From: Leifsonia sp040686855
GTDB taxonomy: Bacteria > Actinomycetota > Actinomycetes > Actinomycetales > Microbacteriaceae
Length of the DNA: 64,000 nt
Direction: 5' to 3'
Assembly (NCBI RefSeq): GCF_040686855.1
Contig: NZ_JBFBOG010000001.1
Location: 930,001 to 994,000, forward strand
Below the pieces are notes generated by a model. The model saw nothing but the letters and a program-made list of their open reading frames with translations, did not search any database and was not told the DNA's origin. How positions within the stretch are numbered: position 1 is the stretch's first letter; the number at the start of each line of letters is the position of its first letter. The translations under genes and the position numbers were made by a program. Positions 61,857 through 64,000 of the stretch are shown here, one piece after another.

Positions 61857-62834
61857 ATGACGACCTCCTCCCCCGCGTGGGGCATCCTGGGCACGGGCGG
61901 CATCGCCGGCGCCATGACGCGCGACCTGCAGCTCGACGGGCACACCGTGACCGCGGTCGGATCGCGCAGCCCCGAGTCCGCCGCCCGCTTCGCCGCCGCG
62001 CACGGCATCCCGCGCTCGCACGGCAGCTACGAGGAGCTGGTGGCCGATCCGGACGTCGACGTCATCTACATCGCGACCCCGCATCCGCAGCACGCGCCGA
62101 ACGCCCTGCTGGCGTTGGCGGCCGGCAAGCACGTGCTCGTCGAGAAGCCGTTCACCATGAACCGGGCCGAGGCGCAGGCCATCGCCGACGCGGCCGCCGC
62201 GAACGGGCTCGTCGCCCTCGAGGCGATGTGGACGCGGTGGCTGCCGCACATGGAGCGGCTGCAGGAGATCGTCAGCGACGGCACGCTCGGCGAGCTGCGC
62301 ACCGTCGTCGCCCACCACGACCAGCGCACGAACCCCGACCCCGAGGGGCGGATGCTGAACAAGGCCCTCGGCGGCGGCGCGCTCCTCGACCTCGGCATCT
62401 ACCCGGTGTCGTTCGCCTGGGACGTCCTCGGCGCTCCCGACCAGGTGCTCGCCCTCTCGACGCCGACAGCGACCGGAGTCGACCGCCAGACGTCCATCCT
62501 GCTCGGCTACGACAGCGGCGCCCAGGCGGCGCTTACCACGACCCTCGACGCGGCCGGCGACAACAGCGCGACCGTGGTCGGCACCGACGCCCGCGCGGAA
62601 CTCGACGCCACCTTCTACGCACCGACGAGCTTCCGCGTCGTCGACCCCGCCGGGCGCGTGCTCGAGACCTACGAGTCCCGCATCGACGGGCGCGGGATGC
62701 AGTACCAGGCGCGCGCGATCGAGCGGCTGATCGCGGCGGGCGGCGGAGAGGATGCGCGGCTGCCGCTGTCGCAGTCGGTAGCGATCATGGGCACGCTCGA
62801 CACCATCCGGGAGCGCATCGGCCTCACCTACTGA
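61857..62834 (+). CDS. Gfo/Idh/MocA family oxidoreductase
   Basis: A 325-residue NAD(P)-dependent oxidoreductase. The Rossmann part has WGILGTGGIAGAMTRDL (~5) and the signature catalytic Lys in VLVEKPFTMN (~93). ALEAMWTRWLPHM (~120) and GGGALLDLGIYPVSFA (~163) are typical of the trans-1,2-dihydrobenzene-1,2-diol dehydrogenase/xylose dehydrogenase subgroup. The second half is the alpha/beta domain that binds the sugar or diol. Substrate not certain. The start is leaderless in appearance. Confidence 0.9.
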   Translation: MTTSSPAWGILGTGGIAGAMTRDLQLDGHTVTAVGSRSPESAARFAAAHGIPRSHGSYEELVADPDVDVIYIATPHPQHAPNALLALAAGKHVLVEKPFTMNRAEAQAIADAAAANGLVALEAMWTRWLPHMERLQEIVSDGTLGELRTVVAHHDQRTNPDPEGRMLNKALGGGALLDLGIYPVSFAWDVLGAPDQVLALSTPTATGVDRQTSILLGYDSGAQAALTTTLDAAGDNSATVVGTDARAELDATFYAPTSFRVVDPAGRVLETYESRIDGRGMQYQARAIERLIAAGGGEDARLPLSQSVAIMGTLDTIRERIGLTY

Positions 62835-62913
62835 TCCGCCGCCCTTCCGCGCGCCCGACGCCCGGCGTTAGAGTGCGGCTAGGGCCGTGGCCCAGCGGGA
62901 AGGAGCGTCAAGG

Positions 62914-63660
62914 ATGACCGATCTGACCGGGCGGAGAGCCCTCGTCACCGGCGGCGCGAGCGGTATCGGGCTGGCGTGCGCCGAGGCGTTCGCAGCGGCC
63001 GGCGCGCACGTCACGATCGCCGACCTGAACGGCGACGCCGCCCGCGAGGTCGCCGGGCGGCTCGGCGGGGACGCGTGGGAGGTCGACCTGTCGAAGACCG
63101 TCGAGCTCGCCCAGGCGCCGGTCGACACCGACATCCTCGTCAACAACGCCGGCATCCAGACGGTCCGGCCGATCCAGGAGTTCGAGCCGGAGACGTTCGC
63201 GCTGATGCTGCGGATCATGGTGGAGGCGCCGTTCCTCCTCATCCGCGCGGCGCTGCCCGGGATGTACGAGCGTGGCTTCGGCCGCATCATCAACATCTCC
63301 AGCGTCCACGGGCTGCGGGCGAGCGAGTACAAGTCGGCCTACGTCACGGCCAAGCACGCGCTGGAGGGGCTGTCGAAGACCACCGCCCTGGAGGGCGGCC
63401 CGCACGGCGTCACGTCCAACTGCATCAACCCCGGCTATGTGCGCACGCCGCTGGTCGAGAAGCAGATCGCGGACCAGGCGCGGCTGCACGGCATCCCGGA
63501 GGAGGACGTCGTCGAGAAGGTCATGCTGACCGAAGCCGCGATCAAGCGGCTGGTCGAGCCCGCCGAAGTCGGCAGCCTCGCGCTGTGGCTGGCCGGCGAC
63601 GACGCGGGAATGGTCACCGGAGCGAGCTACACCATGGACGGCGGCTGGAGCGCCCGGTGA
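62914..63660 (+). CDS. short-chain dehydrogenase, 3-hydroxybutyrate dehydrogenase-like
   Basis: A 248-residue SDR. The cofactor motif is TGGASGIG (~12), NNAG is at ~80, the catalytic Ser lies in INISSVHG (~125) and Tyr/Lys in SAYVTAKH (~139). Downstream NCINPGYVRTPLVEKQIADQA and the late VTGASYTMDGGW closely recall bacterial D-3-hydroxybutyrate dehydrogenases. GAAGGAG supports ATG 62914; a longer frame to 62887 is not needed. GTGA overlap links it to the truncated hydrolase, perhaps a depolymerase or lactonase of the same pathway. Confidence 0.88.
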   Translation: MTDLTGRRALVTGGASGIGLACAEAFAAAGAHVTIADLNGDAAREVAGRLGGDAWEVDLSKTVELAQAPVDTDILVNNAGIQTVRPIQEFEPETFALMLRIMVEAPFLLIRAALPGMYERGFGRIINISSVHGLRASEYKSAYVTAKHALEGLSKTTALEGGPHGVTSNCINPGYVRTPLVEKQIADQARLHGIPEEDVVEKVMLTEAAIKRLVEPAEVGSLALWLAGDDAGMVTGASYTMDGGWSAR

Positions 63661-64000
63661 CGGCGCCCGTCCCGTTCACCGCACCGGTCGACGGCGGGGA
63701 GCTGGCCGGCGGCGTCTGGCATCCGGATGCCCCGGGCCTACCGCTGCTCGCCATCCACGGCATCACGGCGAACCACCTCGCCTGGGCGCGGGTCGCCTCC
63801 GCCCTGCCCGGCACGCGCATCCTCGCGCCGGACCTCCGCGGCCGCGGCCGCAGCGGCGACCTCCCGGGCCCGTTCACGCTGAACCACCTCGCAGACGACG
63901 TTGCCCGGGCGCTGGACGCTCTCGACGTCCCGCGAGTCATGGTGTCGGGACACTCCATGGGCGGCTTCGTCGCGGTGCGCTTCGCCCAGCGCCACCCGGA
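63657..64000 (+). CDS. alpha/beta hydrolase, N-terminal part (cut by the window end)
   Basis: The frame begins at GTG 63657, overlapping the SDR stop, and is open to the end of the window: 114 residues. AIHGITANHLAW at ~32 is the oxyanion loop, PDLRGRGRS (~58) is usual for the hydrolase fold, and SGHSMGGFVAVRFAQRHP (~97) holds the nucleophile Ser. The rest of the triad lies beyond the window. Co-translation with the 3-hydroxybutyrate-dehydrogenase-like enzyme suggests a shared pathway. Confidence 0.85.
   Translation, partial: MTAPVPFTAPVDGGELAGGVWHPDAPGLPLLAIHGITANHLAWARVASALPGTRILAPDLRGRGRSGDLPGPFTLNHLADDVARALDALDVPRVMVSGHSMGGFVAVRFAQRHP

Overview
The window is high-GC actinobacterial chromosome. 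Gene content, frequent GTG starts, many four-base start/stop overlaps and numerous apparent leaderless promoters fit the Microbacteriaceae, and Leifsonia or a close relative is my best guess. I saw no rRNA, tRNA, CRISPR array, transposase or phage gene. Both ends cut genes: a membrane protein at the left and an alpha/beta hydrolase at the right.

Positions 1-24770 are an exopolysaccharide (EPS) locus of the Wzx/Wzy type. It holds an initiating polyprenyl glycosylphosphotransferase (1976), six glycosyltransferases (3496, 8260, 11035, 14867, 15899 minus, 16851), a fused Wzz/BY-kinase chain-length regulator (9494), a Wzb-like tyrosine phosphatase (7570 minus), a flippase (12144) and a polymerase (13560). 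It also encodes two large secreted proteins: a beta-helix protein (4836) and a 1584-residue propeller/FN3/LamG/PKD protein (17795-22549 minus). These two share a module of about 210 residues. A DUF4352-like membrane protein, a CDP-alcohol phosphatidyltransferase and a divergent cytidylyltransferase close the locus. A 13-bp palindrome, TGAG-N5-CTCA, recurs six times in upstream regions of this locus and often overlaps predicted promoter elements. It looks like the operator of one shared, unidentified regulator. The initiating transferase also has a long structured leader with mutually exclusive hairpins.

Positions 24759-51609 are mostly housekeeping and transport genes: proline iminopeptidase, a GPP34/GOLPH3 homologue, a zinc metallopeptidase, a frameshifted malate dehydrogenase, acyl-CoA oxidase, a left-handed beta-helix protein, RecQ, a RibD-like reductase, an EamA transporter, an amino-acid permease, two MFS/MarR pairs, a lipoprotein esterase, a methylene-tetrahydrofolate dehydrogenase resembling the monofunctional yeast MTD1 type, an isochorismatase-like protein, a GH10 xylanase, a fasciclin lipoprotein divergent from a membrane sulfite-oxidase-like protein, DedA, a cupin and an ATP-dependent DNA ligase. 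Two related long palindromes (28472 and 44692) form a small REP-like family.

Positions 51614-61699 form a peptide uptake and hydrolysis locus. One minus-strand operon runs M19 dipeptidase, binding lipoprotein, two permeases, M24 peptidase homologue, alpha/beta hydrolase, tandem Lrp regulator. The two ABC ATPases are divergent. The right end has a Gfo/Idh/MocA oxidoreductase, an SDR resembling 3-hydroxybutyrate dehydrogenase and the truncated hydrolase.
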